Assembly: GCF_025766255.1 (NCBI RefSeq)
Contig: NW_026516710.1
Coordinates: forward strand, 124,001 to 188,000
Origin: Zychaea mexicana
Lineage: Eukaryota > Mucoromycota > Mucoromycetes > Mucorales > Lichtheimiaceae
DNA: 64,000 bases
Direction: 5' to 3'
Below, in pieces: positions 1 to 12,034 of the stretch (positions are counted from its first letter, which is position 1; every line of letters starts with the position of its first letter). The position numbers and the translations under genes are program-made. The notes under the pieces were generated by a model. It saw nothing but the letters and a program-made list of their open reading frames with translations, was not told the DNA's origin and did no database searches.

Positions 1-701
1 TGAAGCGGCTTTCTCTGGACTTATTATTGAAAACACATTTTTAAGTTTGGTATGCAAGACTCTGAAAATTGCTTAAAAGAAAGGGCGGAAGAGAGAAGAA
101 AAAGGAACCGGGCCTATTGTTTTGTGTATGTGCATGCATCACGTATTATGTTTGGTGTGAGCTAATGATTTATCATTGTTTATATTGGTCCATACAGCCA
201 AAGTTAATTCCTAACGTCATGCCTGTGCTAAAGTACGTAACATTCCTTTGTCACCAACAATGGCCGTCCGAGGTCAGCATTCAGCGTATTGCCAACGTAC
301 CTGTCTTGTTCCTTTCTGGCGCACGCGACGAATTGATTCCTCCAGAACATATGTCCAAACTGCATGACTTGTGTGAGACCCAGGGTGCAAAGGATTGGCA
401 CGCGTTACCGAACGGTATGCACAATGATACCTGCGTACAGCCAGGGTATTTTACCGCTATCCGCGAGTTCTTGGAGCGCCGTGTGTTGAAGGAAGAGCGA
501 CGAACTGATGAGGATCGAGAAAAGGCTGAACATACGACGGAACGCGTGCGCATTGATGAGAAACCCGTAGACGATAGAAAGGAACAACCACAGCAACTTC
601 ACACATCACCAGAAACTTATCAACTTGTGAGTGGAGTCGCTGATTCTGAAGGAATGACCCACTCGTTCCAAGTAGAAGAAATCGAGTTGGATGAAGAGTA
701 A
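1..701 (+). CDS. ABHD13/Bem46-like alpha/beta hydrolase, 3' part (5' end outside window)
   Basis: This is the C-terminal part of an alpha/beta hydrolase. Exon 1 ends at 49 (the stretch ends IIENTFLSL), an intron runs 50-197 with GTATGC donor and CAG acceptor, and the last exon is 198-701. The segment SGARDELIPPEHM holds the likely catalytic Asp and GMHNDTC the likely catalytic His. The nucleophile Ser would lie upstream of the window. Known relatives of the ABHD13/Bem46 group are membrane-anchored serine hydrolases of uncertain substrate, with Bem46 linked to polarity in fungi. After the hydrolase core comes a charged, probably disordered tail of about 80 residues rich in Glu, Asp, Lys and Arg, ending in IELDEE. 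The next gene starts 288 bp downstream on the same strand. The family call is firm; the exact subfamily is inferred. Confidence 0.85.
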
Positions 702-989
702 ATTATAAAGAAAAAGGAATATACTACCACCCTGTCTTTTGCTCTGATGAAACGTGCTGAACTTCATTCTGAAGTAAAGAATGGAAAGGGACCCTGAATT
801 GAGTGAGGTACATCCATTCAGTTCATGTCCGTCCCTTATTCGGGCAGTGGGAATGCAACACCTACCAATAAGAGTCCATGCTATAAATTCGCTCCCCGGT
901 AGCAACGTTGGTGGGCAGTTAAGACAGAGTAACTTCGTTGCTTCTCTTTCTTCTTTTTTTTTTCAAAGTCGATCACTCACTTCTCTTTT
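702..989. other. Intergenic region upstream of the Sac1 gene
   Basis: No gene is visible. The stretch holds the 3' end region of the hydrolase gene and the presumed promoter of the Sac1 gene, with a pyrimidine-rich run at 940-965 just before the proposed start codon. Confidence 0.5.
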
Positions 990-3769
990 ATGATTTTGGA
1001 ACAGCTTCGACTGTAAGCTTCAACGACGCGCTCCTTTTCAAAAGAGTAAGGGCATTAACACGTCTTATATAATGTCCTGTGTAGCAATGTTACCCGAGAA
1101 GCGTACATCTTCACGCCCCTGTACGAACCGGCAAAAGCCAATGGCGCTCGAAACACCGTTGTTGAATCTTTGACCATCCATCGCGATTCCGGTCGAATAG
1201 AATTAAACGGTAATGCACCTGGAGCTATATTTTACTGTTTGAAGATACTGTTCGTTTTTCTGGACCTGCTTTAAAGTTATATTGAACCCATATTATCTTT
1301 GCATTATATGTGTATTTAGCTCCGCCCACACAACAAGGCGCTCAAGTACTACAAGAAGTTGTCGTATATGGTATCATGGGGTTTATACGCCTTCATGCAG
1401 GTAATAAAGCTAGAGAAAAAGTTGATCTTGGCACCGTGTGCTATGACAATAATTAACAAATTTATAGGCGAATATATGATTGTAATTACTGGCTATGAGC
1501 GTGTTGGCAGTTTACGGGGTTGCGATATCTTACGAGCTACGACGTTTCAGATACTGCCATTGCCACACAACCTCTCTCGGTTATCGCAAACACAGATTGA
1601 TGATGAACAGAAATATGTACATTTGCTACAAGATCACTTACGACAAAACACGTTTTACTATTCATACACATACGACATGACACGGTCGATCCAATGCCAG
1701 AGCGAAACGGAGAACAGTGCTGAGCCGATGTGGAAGCTGGTAAGAATTCGAGAGCGGAGTGGTTTAGCAGTTCTTCTCTGTTGCTAATAAACTTTTAGGC
1801 GGACACACGATTCTTCTGGAATCGGTACCTTGCTGATAAAATGATTACGGCAACAGAAAGCGGCGAACAAGATGTACGTGTGATGGGGATGAACTATTGC
1901 TGTCTCATCGAGCAAAATTAACTAACCTGTGAGGCTTTTCTCTCGGTTTGATGATACACTTCTAGTTGACTGCGTTTATCCTACCTGTGATACAAGGATG
2001 TGAGTTATAACTTGGCGATATTGCTTTTCGTAGTAGACGATTAAAAGTATTAACATGTGTCTATTCTAGTTGTCGATATTACTTCCACAGTCATTAATAA
2101 ACATCCGGTATCATTTGGTCTGATCAGTCGCAGGAGTCGAGAGCGTGCTGGTACACGCTATTTCTCCCGTGGTCTCGATGACAATGGTCATGCCAGCAAT
2201 TTTGTTGAAACCGAACAGTTGTTATTATGCGAACGAGAGCCCGCAGGGAATGCAGGCGGTCAACCCATCCAATTATCATTTGTGCAAACAAGAGGTTCTG
2301 TTCCGGGCATATGGGGTCAAATCACCAACACACGTTACACGCCGCAGCTTTGGGTCGAGGGAGACCTGAATGATCATAGCGTAAGAATAATATTAGACAT
2401 TATGGACAAGAAGTGCTTAAAATGAATACAGAAAATAGGGAAAACGCAGAGATAATAACCTATTCACCTTTGGAAACATCATCATGTCAAAAAATAACTA
2501 GGTGCTGGCCACATCACGAACGCATTTCAGTGAACAGATCCGGATTTATGGACCTCAAGTATTAGTTAATTTGGTCAACAAAAAGGGATACGAGTACCCT
2601 GTCGGTCAATTATATGCTCGGCTAGTTGATGCTTTGGCCGATCCACGTCTATCGTACGTCCATTTTGACTTCCATCACGAGTGCCGTAAGATGCGGTGGA
2701 ACCGAGTGCAGTTATTGATCGACGAACTTGAACCGGCGCTAACCAAACAAGGATACTGTTGCATCGACCCAAATAACGCAACTGCAGGTCAACCTACAAT
2801 GCGCAGTAAACAATCATCAGTGGTCAGAACCAACTGTATGGATTGTTTGGATCGGACAAATGTTGTTCAAAGTGCTTTGGCTCGTTGGATCCTAAACAGA
2901 CAGTTGCGCGATATTGGTGTCTTACAGTCGACTGAAGTCATTGAAAACGATGCCCAGTTCATGAGTGTTTTTAACAACAGTAAGTTCCATCCGATTTCGC
3001 TAAAGTAAGATAAGTAGAAATGAATAAGTAGAAGTCTAAATAACTTTATCTTCATATTGTAGCATGGGCAGATAATGCAGATGTGTTGAGCTTAGCATAC
3101 TCCGGTACAGGGGCTCTCAAAACAGACTACACGCGGTAAGGTTCTTTGCTTTGATTGAAAAGGCACAAGAAGACTGTTTTTGATGTGCTTACATTCCCAT
3201 ATACGAACAATAGCACTGGGCAACGCACATATGTGGGCGCGCTTAACGACTTGTCCAACTCACTTATACGCTATGCCAAAAATAATTATCTGGACGGCTC
3301 AAGACAAGACGGTATAGATTTGTTCCTTGGCCTCTATACTGTCGAATCCAGCCTATACAATAGCCCGTTTGCAAAAAATAAGCCATGGACTACCAAAGCG
3401 ATACCCACAGGGTTTTTTTGCTCCTTGATTCTCTTTCTGATAATTCTGTTCCATCCTGAACGAATTGGTATCGAATCTTCGACGGTCTATGTACTTTTAC
3501 TTTCGTTTTTCTTTGCTCTGTCCTTTTCCTGCTGGCGCTACATACAGCAGCACGGAACAGTGTTTGTAGATTGGCCCAGACTCAAACCAATATTATTCCC
3601 CAAAGGAGTAGTAGTCGGCGATCGCTCCTCTCCTGCTTTCGCTGCTGTCAAAGAAAACGGCGGTGCTGTGCCATGGATGATGCATGCACCACCAGAACGC
3701 AGTAATACTGCCATGCTAGATGAAGTTGAACAAGGATATGAATTGCCTACTCTAAAAAAGACCACTTAG
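990..3769 (+). CDS. SAC1: Sac1-type phosphoinositide phosphatase
   Basis: Sac1 dephosphorylates phosphatidylinositol phosphates, mainly PI4P, at the ER and Golgi. I read ten exons: 990-1012, 1085-1209, 1320-1400, 1468-1739, 1799-1873, 1966-1999, 2070-2380, 2502-2979, 3063-3135 and 3214-3769. They total 2028 nt, exactly divisible by three, giving 675 residues against about 600-620 in the family. The start was chosen because a 23-nt first exon splices in frame onto the conserved VTREAYIFTP segment. The SAC domain includes AGTRYFSRG, TRGSVP and FDFHHECRKM. The catalytic CX5R motif CMDCLDR is near residue 419 and is intact, followed by WADNAD and YSGTGALKTD. Two hydrophobic segments near residues 552-570 and 580-598 match the C-terminal ER membrane anchor. 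The gene converges on DPH6, with 131 bp between the stop codons. Confidence 0.93.
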
Positions 3770-3900
3770 ACAATCTACCAGCTCATATTCAAGTCCAATA
3801 TTTTGTAAATATATATATATATATACATCACTACACACATGACAACAACTACCGTATCAACATCATACATTTATATGAAAATATAAGCTATTGTTTAAGC
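3770..3900. other. Convergent intergenic region with (AT)n run
   Basis: These 131 bp separate the stop codons of two convergent genes. They contain a TA dinucleotide run near 3810-3826 and must hold both polyadenylation regions. Confidence 0.6.
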
Positions 3901-5153
3901 TTACTCCTTGTCGGCGATAGCACAGCGCTTGAATTTCAGATATGCCACGGGTGCAAACGCATCATCCGAATGAACAACAGTCTCAGTCTCCTCACTATTG
4001 ACCAAATCCATCGACAAAAATCAGTTATATCTTTGACGGTGAGATATTAGAGAAACGGAAAAGAGTTGAAAAAAGTATTCCTTACACAACTATTCGTTTT
4101 CTGAAAAGCGGACAGTCTAGTGTAAATGTTTCGTATTCGCCACCTTCGCCACAAATATGCGATTCATATTTCTCGTTCTATCATGGCAGCATATGAGTTC
4201 TAATATTCTTTGAAACAGAGATGTAATTGCTAACTACTTACCAGCTCACAAAGGTAAGGGTACATTTCACCGATGGTCTTGCCGAGATGAATCGGCTTTA
4301 AGCCCATTGCTGCCACCTTGACTAAAATGGCTTGTACACCCGCATCGGCCATTTCAGCCAATAGTTCCTTCTGGTCTCGTTCCCAGAGATAAGCAAGTGA
4401 TTTGAGCCCTAAGCGATCACACCTATTGGTTTTCACAAGGCCAATTAAAAAAAAATTCTCAGCTATCAAAATTGAATAATCTCTTTCATTACAACAGGAA
4501 ACAGTGTGTGTTATACTTACACATGCTCGACTCGGATACGTTGATAGTTTGACAAGATGGCCCCCACCGAGACGCCTTGGACATCAGGATGATCTTTCTA
4601 TTTTTTCCACAATCCATCCAGTAAAACTCTTTAGTATCTATACGTCTCCATCGTACAGAAAGCATCATCCGTACCAATATATCTTGCAAAAGCAGGTGGA
4701 GATCTTCTGTTTCATCTTTGGGAGTAGCAACGTATTCGTATTCCTGGTGAATCGGCGTGCCTTGAATTTCTCGTCGGTATAGAGGCAAGCTCATACACTC
4801 GGCATAGAAGTGAATCGCGTCATGACCAACGGTCTGGTACATGTAACTGTCCAGCTCGTCTATGTCCAAAGTAAAATAGACAGAATATGGAATCTCAATA
4901 TCCTCGATCTTTGTTTCTTTTGTTCGGTTTCCGTTCTGTTATACCTTTGCCGGTCGAGGTAGGCGGCTTGAGATTCGCCAGGGCAACGATTTCGTGCCCA
5001 TGAGCTACACACTGCATCATATTGTAGCAGCTGTCCTTTCCACCACTGCGTTCATTCTCGATCAGTATTTTTGCTATAACAGTCGAGAACTAACGGCTAC
5101 AAGTTTTGAACAAACTGTTTTCCTTTTTACCTTACGAGACCGATAAGTTTCAT
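3901..5153 (-). CDS. DPH6: Diphthine--ammonia ligase (DPH6/ATPBD4 family)
   Basis: DPH6 catalyses the last step of diphthamide synthesis on elongation factor 2, amidating diphthine with ATP and ammonium in the cytosol. Seven exons on the minus strand, in order 5131-5153, 4945-5045, 4675-4859, 4521-4597, 4242-4422, 4086-4177 and 3901-3994, total 753 nt and encode 250 residues. The N-terminus reads [16 protein letters not shown], the SGGKDS P-loop of ATP pyrophosphatases. Further family blocks are [61 protein letters not shown] and [14 protein letters not shown]. The protein is close to the size of the stand-alone catalytic domain and lacks the C-terminal YjgF-like extension of yeast Dph6. The first exon is only 23 nt. 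Start codons of this gene and the divergent cysteine synthase are 80 bp apart. Confidence 0.92.
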
Positions 5154-5233
5154 GTTAAACCTGGCGTTTTTCGCCGTTCGGCCGTTGAAACTTTTTGTCT
5201 CTTTTCTTATCTTGTTTTCGAGTACACACAACA
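5154..5233. promoter_or_regulatory. Compact bidirectional promoter
   Basis: Only 80 bp separate the divergent DPH6 and cysteine synthase start codons, so both 5' leaders and core promoters must overlap here. No TATA box is evident; the stretch is pyrimidine-rich on the plus strand just before the cysteine synthase start. Promoter function is inferred from gene arrangement. Confidence 0.55.
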
Positions 5234-6635
5234 ATGGCGTGGGTAATCGATCGGCAATCGCTCGTCGTGGGACTCATTTCCGGAGCTGCAGTGACATTAC
5301 TGCTGAAACTTTGGTTGGATCGCAAGGAAAAAGAGCCCAACTTTGTCGACGGTGTCGATGGACTTATTGGCAATACGCCGCTTATGCGGATCCGAAGTCT
5401 TTCCGAAGCAACCGGTTGTACCGTATTGGTAAATTAGCTTTTTCTGTACTTCTCACTATAAATGTCAATAACGAAGTATATAAACGTTGTACTAGGGAAA
5501 AGCAGAGGTGAATGATACTACAACTAGCGCATTGGACTTAAGTATTGATCGTGACGCGGACATTTCAATTTTAACAACTTTACACAGTTTCTCAACCCGG
5601 GCGGCAGTGCGAAAGACCGAGTTGCATTAAACATCATCCGCTCGGCTGAAGAGGCTGGTATTTTGACGCCACACAAGGGCAGCACGGTTTTCGAAGGCAC
5701 AGTAGGCTCTACGGGCATCTCTATCGCCATGATCGCACGCGCGAAAGGCTACAAGGCATGGATTGTCATGCCCGACGACCAAGCACAAGAAAAATACCAA
5801 TTTTTGGAAAAACTAGGCGCAACTGTCGAGAAAGTTCGACCCGTCAGCATTATTGACAAGAAACAGTTTGTCAACTTGGCCAAAACGCGTGCTGAAGAGT
5901 TCGGTGAAGGTGAAGCGCGCGGTTATTTTGCCAATCAATTTGAAAATGACGCAAATTATCAGGTGCATTACCAGACGACCGCACCAGAAATTTATCGCCA
6001 GATCGGTACTAAATTGGACGCATTGGTATTGGGTGCTGGCACCGGTGGCACGCTTTCTGGGTTGGCACTGTATCTCAAGCCTCGAATTAAAGAACTCAAG
6101 GTTTTCTTGGCCGACCCTTTGGGCTCGGGCTTGTTCAACAAGGTTAAATATAATGTCATGTATGCGCCAACAGAACGAGAAGGGACGCGTAAGCGACATC
6201 AGGTGGATACCGTGGTTGAAGGCATCGGTATCAACCGGCTTACCAATAACTTTAATATGGGCCGACATTTAGTGGATGACGCTTTCCGAGTGACCGATGA
6301 GGAGGCAGTCAAAATGGCTCGTTTCTTGGTGCGTGAGGATGGATTGTTTCTGGGAAGCAGTTCAGCGGTAAATTGTGTTGCTGCTTTTCGTGCAGCGAAA
6401 CAGCTGGGCCCCGGTCATGTCATTGTGACCCTGTTGAATGATTCAGGTCAACGCCATTTGACAAAATTCTGGTAAGGTGTTATTAAGCAGTGAAACGATA
6501 ATGAGCTATTTATTGTTTTGTAATTAACCGATATCATGTCCCTGTATAATCTTCAGGAGTGACGAGTATCTAGAAGCTGCTGGCATCCCATACAATTTGC
6601 AAGGTTCAGAGGGACTTGATGACTTTATTGCATAA
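5234..6635 (+). CDS. Membrane-anchored cysteine synthase (PLP fold-type II, CysK/CBS family)
   Basis: Four exons (5234-5428, 5496-5507, 5588-6471, 6557-6635) total 1170 nt and encode 389 residues. Residues about 10-29 (LVVGLISGAAVTLLLKLWLD) form an N-terminal hydrophobic anchor like that of yeast mitochondrial outer-membrane cysteine synthase homologues. The PLP region follows: GLIGNTPLMRI, then GKAE from a 12-nt microexon, then FLNPGGSAKDRVAL with the PLP lysine in the KDR segment. The substrate loop is EGTVGSTGIS, the phosphate loop is GAGTGGTLSG, and GLFLGSSSAVN is the C-terminal family block. The usual reaction is O-acetylserine or O-phosphoserine plus sulfide to cysteine; which donor is used cannot be told. 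The protein lacks the haem and CBS domains of cystathionine beta-synthase. Start choice rests on the anchor and on the short divergent promoter. Confidence 0.92.
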
Positions 6636-7057
6636 ATACAGCTCTTCTGTGAACAGTGAGTGACTTACTATATCATGAACTTTAAAATGCTACAATTTTT
6701 TTTCTTTGCTTGTACCATGGTCATAATCTTGTGGTCATGGTCTTTGTTTATACTAATTTAATTGTGACTAAGGGTTAAAATAATATTCTTGACATCTTTT
6801 TTCGTCTTCAGGGCTGATAGGCAGGCTTTTGGATTTTGGGGCGAGGGAAGATGTATATGCCATAATATACTGATGTGATATTGATGTGCTCTTTATTAAA
6901 GCTGTGCAGCAGAGCGCTCTTCGTCGTGACTCTTTTGCTGGCATTAATGATTCTTGGGGCCTGCAAGACATGTTTGGGCTTAATAACGGCCCTAGTAATA
7001 TTCGTGGGGAAGAACTATAAGCTTTTGGGAGCAGCATGAAATCAAATACGTTTATTG
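6636..7057. other. Intergenic, no gene recognised
   Basis: This stretch follows the cysteine synthase stop. Open frames here are short and not recognisable. The distal part may belong to the 3' end of the minus-strand gene remnant next door. Confidence 0.4.
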
Positions 7058-9190
7058 TCAAGTGATATTGATGACGGTACAAGTATATAGTGGTGTAGAT
7101 AACAAGATATAAATATAATATGATATGTATATAGCTCCAACGGTGTGTAGCTTAGTCTTTATATCCCTGTAATACTTAATTTTTACGGCACGCTCGTTTC
7201 TTTGGGATTTGTACATTAACTGTAAACGTGGTTGTGATGGTGTAGACAATGGTGATGGCGCCAGAGCAATTCTTCTAGGACTATTGCGACTATAACCTAA
7301 TGGTGATGCACCGAGAGAGTTTGGTGTTGATGATGAGATAGTTGTTGTTACTGATGAAGGGTCAGCTACTGCTGTTGATGATGGTAACAAGTTCTGCAGA
7401 TCTCCTTGTACTATGGGTTGGAGGGCAAATGCAGGGGGTGACGGTGTGCTAGCAGCTAATGCCGAATATCCTCTGCTTGGTGACATCAATTCTGAGTTCA
7501 TCGTTTCACAAATGCCATCGCTAATTGCTTTGCTAGCGCGTGTCGATCGTCTCTCATTCCATCGCTCGTAATGCATTTTTAGATGATCCGGTGTCTTGTA
7601 AAATACTGTTACTCCATCTACCGGCTTGGATGTGGATGCGTTCCAAAGCTTTGCCAACCTGGTCCAGACTGATGCGCCAATAGTTCTTTGAGCTGGTCCA
7701 TGGATGATTTCTTGAAACTTTTCGAATTCCTGTTTCGTGTGGACAAGGGTAACAGCATACTTTGTTCCTTGTTTTTGGGCAAGAAAGATGTAGCGCTTAT
7801 TCAAAGGATTGGCCGTAGAACCAGGCGGTAAGAAGATGTTGATACTAATGTTGAGAGAGTATGGCCGAGGTTTGAGCGTATTCAGTTGGTCGCGATGCTC
7901 TTCGTTATTTCGTTCTTTGTTGAATATGACATGTCTATCCCAAGTGTGCGAGCAACGTCAGGTGCAAATTCTGCAATACCAAATGTCTCGCAGCACTCTT
8001 TCAGCTCCAAGCTTTGAACATGGGCACCCGCTTGCTCCTCAATAGCACCACCAGTGCCAAAAATCCCAAGCTTCATCCGTAGATATACCAACAGTTCAAT
8101 CAACCTTGGATCATAATGTCCCTTGTACTGACGTAAATATCGATTCAAAGTGCCGACCTGCTGTATAAGGTATCTCAATATCAAAACCAATTGATTTCAC
8201 CTTTTACCTTTAAGATATGATGAAGTTGATACTCAGCAAGAAAGTAATCAAGCCAAATGTGGTCCAGCACCGCTAGAACCAATAGCACGGATAATGTTTT
8301 GATGGACTTCACCCTCTAGAGAGTTAGTTCCATGGGCACACCGATAAAGGGGAAGGTTTGCTTTTTTGTCGTATCCAAATTTATAGTACAGCGGCATATC
8401 GGGATGATCAGAGACTTGGCCTTCATATATTGCCTTGAGCATGTTTTGGGCTTGACGGTGGGCGTCATTATCAAACTAGTTTGCTTCCAGTTCCGGTGCA
8501 AATTAGGTTACTGTATTCAGCAAAAAGATTTTAGACTTTGGAACCGAGCTCGTGTGGTGGTGGGACCATACGTTTCACTCTTCGCATAACCGAAGATGGA
8601 TTCGTGCTCAGCATGTATTCCCATGTAATGTTTTGATCGCTAAATATTGCTCCACTTATTGCCATCTTCTTGGTCCACAACAAAGAAAGCGTTGCGTAGT
8701 TGCCGGGAGAATTCTTTTGCGAGAACGTGCCATTTGGGTATCTTAATTAGCGTCATGAAATGATAGATGTCTTTTAGTATTCTCGAATATACTGGTTGCT
8801 GCTGGGTATCCTGCGCATAAATATTTGTGAAATTGAAGTTTGAAGAGTCCGAACACGGTAAATTCGATGTGCTTTGTTCATGGGAGTTGTCATTGGTTCG
8901 TGTGATGTTGACGTCGAACAAGAAGATGTTGACTCTTGATCACTTTCGTCCGGTATACTGTCGGTTATATGATGTGTATCGTGCATATCGTTTGGTATGT
9001 TGGATTGTGATGGGAGGTTATTACCTTGATGCGGTGATTGTTCTCTCCATAGATATAGTGACTTTTTTTTCGAATCGTAGCATGGATATAGGTACTGTCA
9101 CAGCAAAAGGGTGGTCTCCAAAATCCATAAGATTTTTTGAGTGTGCGAGTCAAGAATTGCACCAGGAACACAAACGTGATTGATCGATAT
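7058..9190 (-). pseudogene. C-terminal half of a DUF6729 / 3'-5' exonuclease-type fungal protein, decayed
   Basis: Read on the minus strand, a series of segments in different frames follows the order I recall for the C-terminal half of large fungal DUF6729-exonuclease proteins. In order they are HVCVPGAILDSHTQ (about 9160), DIYHFMTLIKIPKWHVLAKEF (about 8750), a block with MRRVKRMVPPPHEL (about 8560), PLYYKFGYDKKANLPLYRC followed by HGTNSLEGEVHQ (about 8340), a helical block around 7890-8190, and a tryptophan-rich block ending YERWNERRSTRASKA (about 7560). Several stops and frame changes between these blocks cannot be explained by introns alone, for example at 8480-8530, so the gene looks dead. 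A low-complexity Ser/Thr/Ala tail follows. The matching N-terminal half of the same protein type lies at 57500-59135. The function of the family is not known to me; copies are often repeated in fungal genomes. Confidence 0.6.
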
Positions 9191-10375
9191 ATATGTCATG
9201 TTGTCGTCGAATGTTATCTACGTACAGTTTTAGTTTATGCATGTGTACAAATATAAGCGACAAAACACACATTCTGTATCAGAAGGGCATTGATCCCCCT
9301 TCAGTCTAGCCCTTCCCCAAGCTCAAATAGCTGACATAGCACTACAAGAGTAATACAGAGTCAGAAGCATGTCACATAGTAATGATTACAATAGAGCAAG
9401 TTGCATCTTTCTGATCGACAAACAAACACGCGCGTGCAGAGAGAAAGGGGAATAAGGACAGGACTGCAATAGTTGAGCTCGACCCTTTTCAGTGGATTCT
9501 TATTTTGCGCGTGACCGACATTTTGCTTGTTTGGACATACTTCTTGTGCCGATCTTGTGTATCCACCCAATATAAACTCGGTATGCGTGAACATTGAGAG
9601 GTTGGATCGAGACATCATCATTGCTAATATCTTGTACCACACCTCTTCCGCATGTTGTCTCTCTCTCTCTCTCCTTGGTGTTTTCTATCATATCCTCCGA
9701 CCCCATCACAAACACTGCCAACGTGTTGGAAAAGGTCTCTCACTTGTAGACAGTCTCTTTTTCTTCTTCGTCCCTGTTTCACCTAGAGCAAAAGGATCCG
9801 ACGATCTCGGTTTCTCTAAGACTAAGATGTGAAGAGTAACAATCAACACAAGAGGGACAGAAGACAAACGCATAAAGTCAAAAGAAAGGTCAAGAGAGAG
9901 CAAAAGCGCAAAAAAAAAGGGACGAAATCCAAAAAGTTAAAAAGGGTTTGAGCGGTCTCCTCTTTGTTTACATCTTCTTTTTTTTTTATCCAACTTGCTC
10001 CTCTTCTTCCCTGCCTTTTCGCGCCCTCTCTTCCCACAACTTCCCTTTTTACGTACTTTGAGGTAAGATATCAACGCCTTCTTTAATACACACTACAGTC
10101 AGTACAGCACAGCCCTCGTCCTCAAGCAGCCCTCCTGCTGCTCCCTCTCTGACTATCTTACGTTGCCTGACTCTGCTGCGCACTGAGCACACATATACTC
10201 ACTCACTCTCTCACTTCTTTTTGTTTTTCTACCGTACTTGAACGTCTTTTTCTTTCCTGTTATTACTCTGGGGAACTCAGGCTAGAAAAGAGCACCAGGA
10301 TCAGCAACACCATCGTCACACCCAAGTACACAAACGCAGCCGTCACAACAAGTAGGAGCTTCTACAGTCAGCGCC
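9191..10375. promoter_or_regulatory. Long pyrimidine-rich upstream region of the Mei2-like gene
   Basis: About 1.2 kb without recognisable coding sequence precede the Mei2-like start codon. It contains CT-rich tracts (for example 9655-9675, 9955-10035 and 10140-10260), as often seen in fungal promoters and 5' leaders. Promoter role is inferred from position. Confidence 0.4.
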
Positions 10376-12034
10376 ATGTCATCCTCATCGCAGAGCTATA
10401 CCACTGCGCCTCCTCCAAACATAGGTAACAACAAACCAAAGTGATTTTCTTTAGCCCATCTTCTTTCATCTTTATTTTTTTTTCCAAAGAATAATTATGC
10501 GCAAAAGGGCTGTGGCAGCAGTATTAAGCTCACGCATATTATGCAGATCATCGAGCAACACATCACCTATGCATTGGCAATCTAAGCACCGACAACGTGC
10601 AAGCCGTGTTGCGTCTTCTTCGAGTAGGGAGTACTTTTTTTTTCTGCTATCTAATTATCGTCACCACTGTTCCCATTTCGCCTCCACCCTACAGAAGAGA
10701 AGAAAACATGTGGTTTACCCTGCGAAAGAGAGAGAGAAAAAGAGTATGAGAGAGACTAACTACTCTTGTTTCTATAAAGTGTTCAGGTCGCATCAAAATA
10801 ACGTATCCAGACTTGCTGCTAGGCCCAGGCATATTGATGGTGACATTCTATGATTTAAGAGAAGCAGCAGTTGCACTTGAATCGATCAATTCATCCGAGT
10901 ATCAAGAAAGAGTTAGAGCGACATATATATCCGATGTTCAATTGGCTACGCTGTCCAACACCCCACCTCAAGACAGCCGATCCGCTAGAACGGTGATTGT
11001 AACTCTCTGCGGTGCTCATGATCGCTTGGTGGAATTCAATTACAAGGTGAAAAAGATAAACAAACGGTTTCCTCTTCTTTCTATTCATATGCTACGTTAC
11101 ATTAGTCTAGTAGAAGCTAATGCAACTACACCTTGTAATTGTCTTACACAGGAAGTTTTCGATACTTAGGGAGCTACAAGACATATAATTGACGTGGAAT
11201 TCTCCGGTAGTCGGTGCACGATCGAAGTTGAATACTTTGACCTACGTGCTCCCTCCCGCATCACAGCTGCGCTACATAATCACGCCTGTCAGGTGAAAGT
11301 CTTAATAAAAAACGTACTCTAATTGGATTGACTATGTATGGACCCTAAAAAATTTTATTCTCACAATACCAACCTTTTTTTTTTGTCTTTAAAAAACTTC
11401 AGGGTGTAACTTTCCAGGTCGGCAACGCTAGGCTTGGTGCTACTAGTGCTAATGCTTTCACTCTACCTGATCCTTCCAGTACTGTCCACGCTCAACAACA
11501 ATCTACAAACGAATAGCTACAAATGACCACTGAGCACCCCCCCCCCCACATCATCTTCTGCCGGGTCCCTCAGCGTTTCCACCGTTATATCCAGAACGTC
11601 AACACCATCATCTACAACCGACTAGTGCTTTTTTACCCACTGCTCTTATGACCGTTCCTTCCAGTGTTAGTCCTAGACCCATTCCAGCAGCAATATCGCC
11701 ATCCAGGCTAATTTCCAGTGGGCAGTCATTCGGGTTTGAAGAACAATCTCATCACATCCAACTGTGTAACTGTAACAATTCATTGACGCATGGATCTGGC
11801 AATACCCCTTCTCCGAGCATTAGAACAATGCCAACAGCAAGCGAAGATGTAGAAGAACATCACCGTCGCCCTCTCGCTACTTCACGTAGTTCGTCAACAA
11901 GCACCTCTTCATCGACATTGCAAAGCCGGGATAACTTGCTCCTTATCGAAGGTGTTCGCAGTAGTAAGTGCTATTTACTCTTTTCTTTCCACTGCCACCA
12001 CTCACTGCCCAAACAGTATGTAATCGAGTCTTGA
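10376..12034 (+). pseudogene. Mei2-like RNA-binding protein, 5' part (RRM1, RRM2, linker)
   Basis: Exon 1 probably begins at the ATG at 10376 (MSSSSQSYTTAPPPNI). RRM1 is split: LCIGNLSTDNVQAVL at about 10565-10615, then from 10788 RIKITYPDLLLGPGILMVTF followed by YDLREAAVALE. RRM2 begins with TVIVTLCGAHDRLVEFNYK (about 10990-11045) and continues with IIDVEFSG and IEVEYFDLRAPSRITAALHN (about 11185-11290). A Ser/Pro-rich linker follows and the piece ends DNLLLIEGVRS near 11960, which is followed by GTAAGT. Mei2-type proteins of fungi and plants control meiosis through RNA binding; that is family knowledge. Frame breaks in RRM1 (about 10527), RRM2 (about 11165) and the linker (about 11515) mean that this copy, as assembled, is probably a pseudogene. 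Sequencing error is the alternative. Confidence 0.7.

Noticed and set aside
6768..7082. 104-codon minus-strand frame downstream of cysteine synthase
   Set aside because: No recognisable domain and no convincing splice link to the exonuclease-type remnant. It could be a last exon, but nothing supports it.
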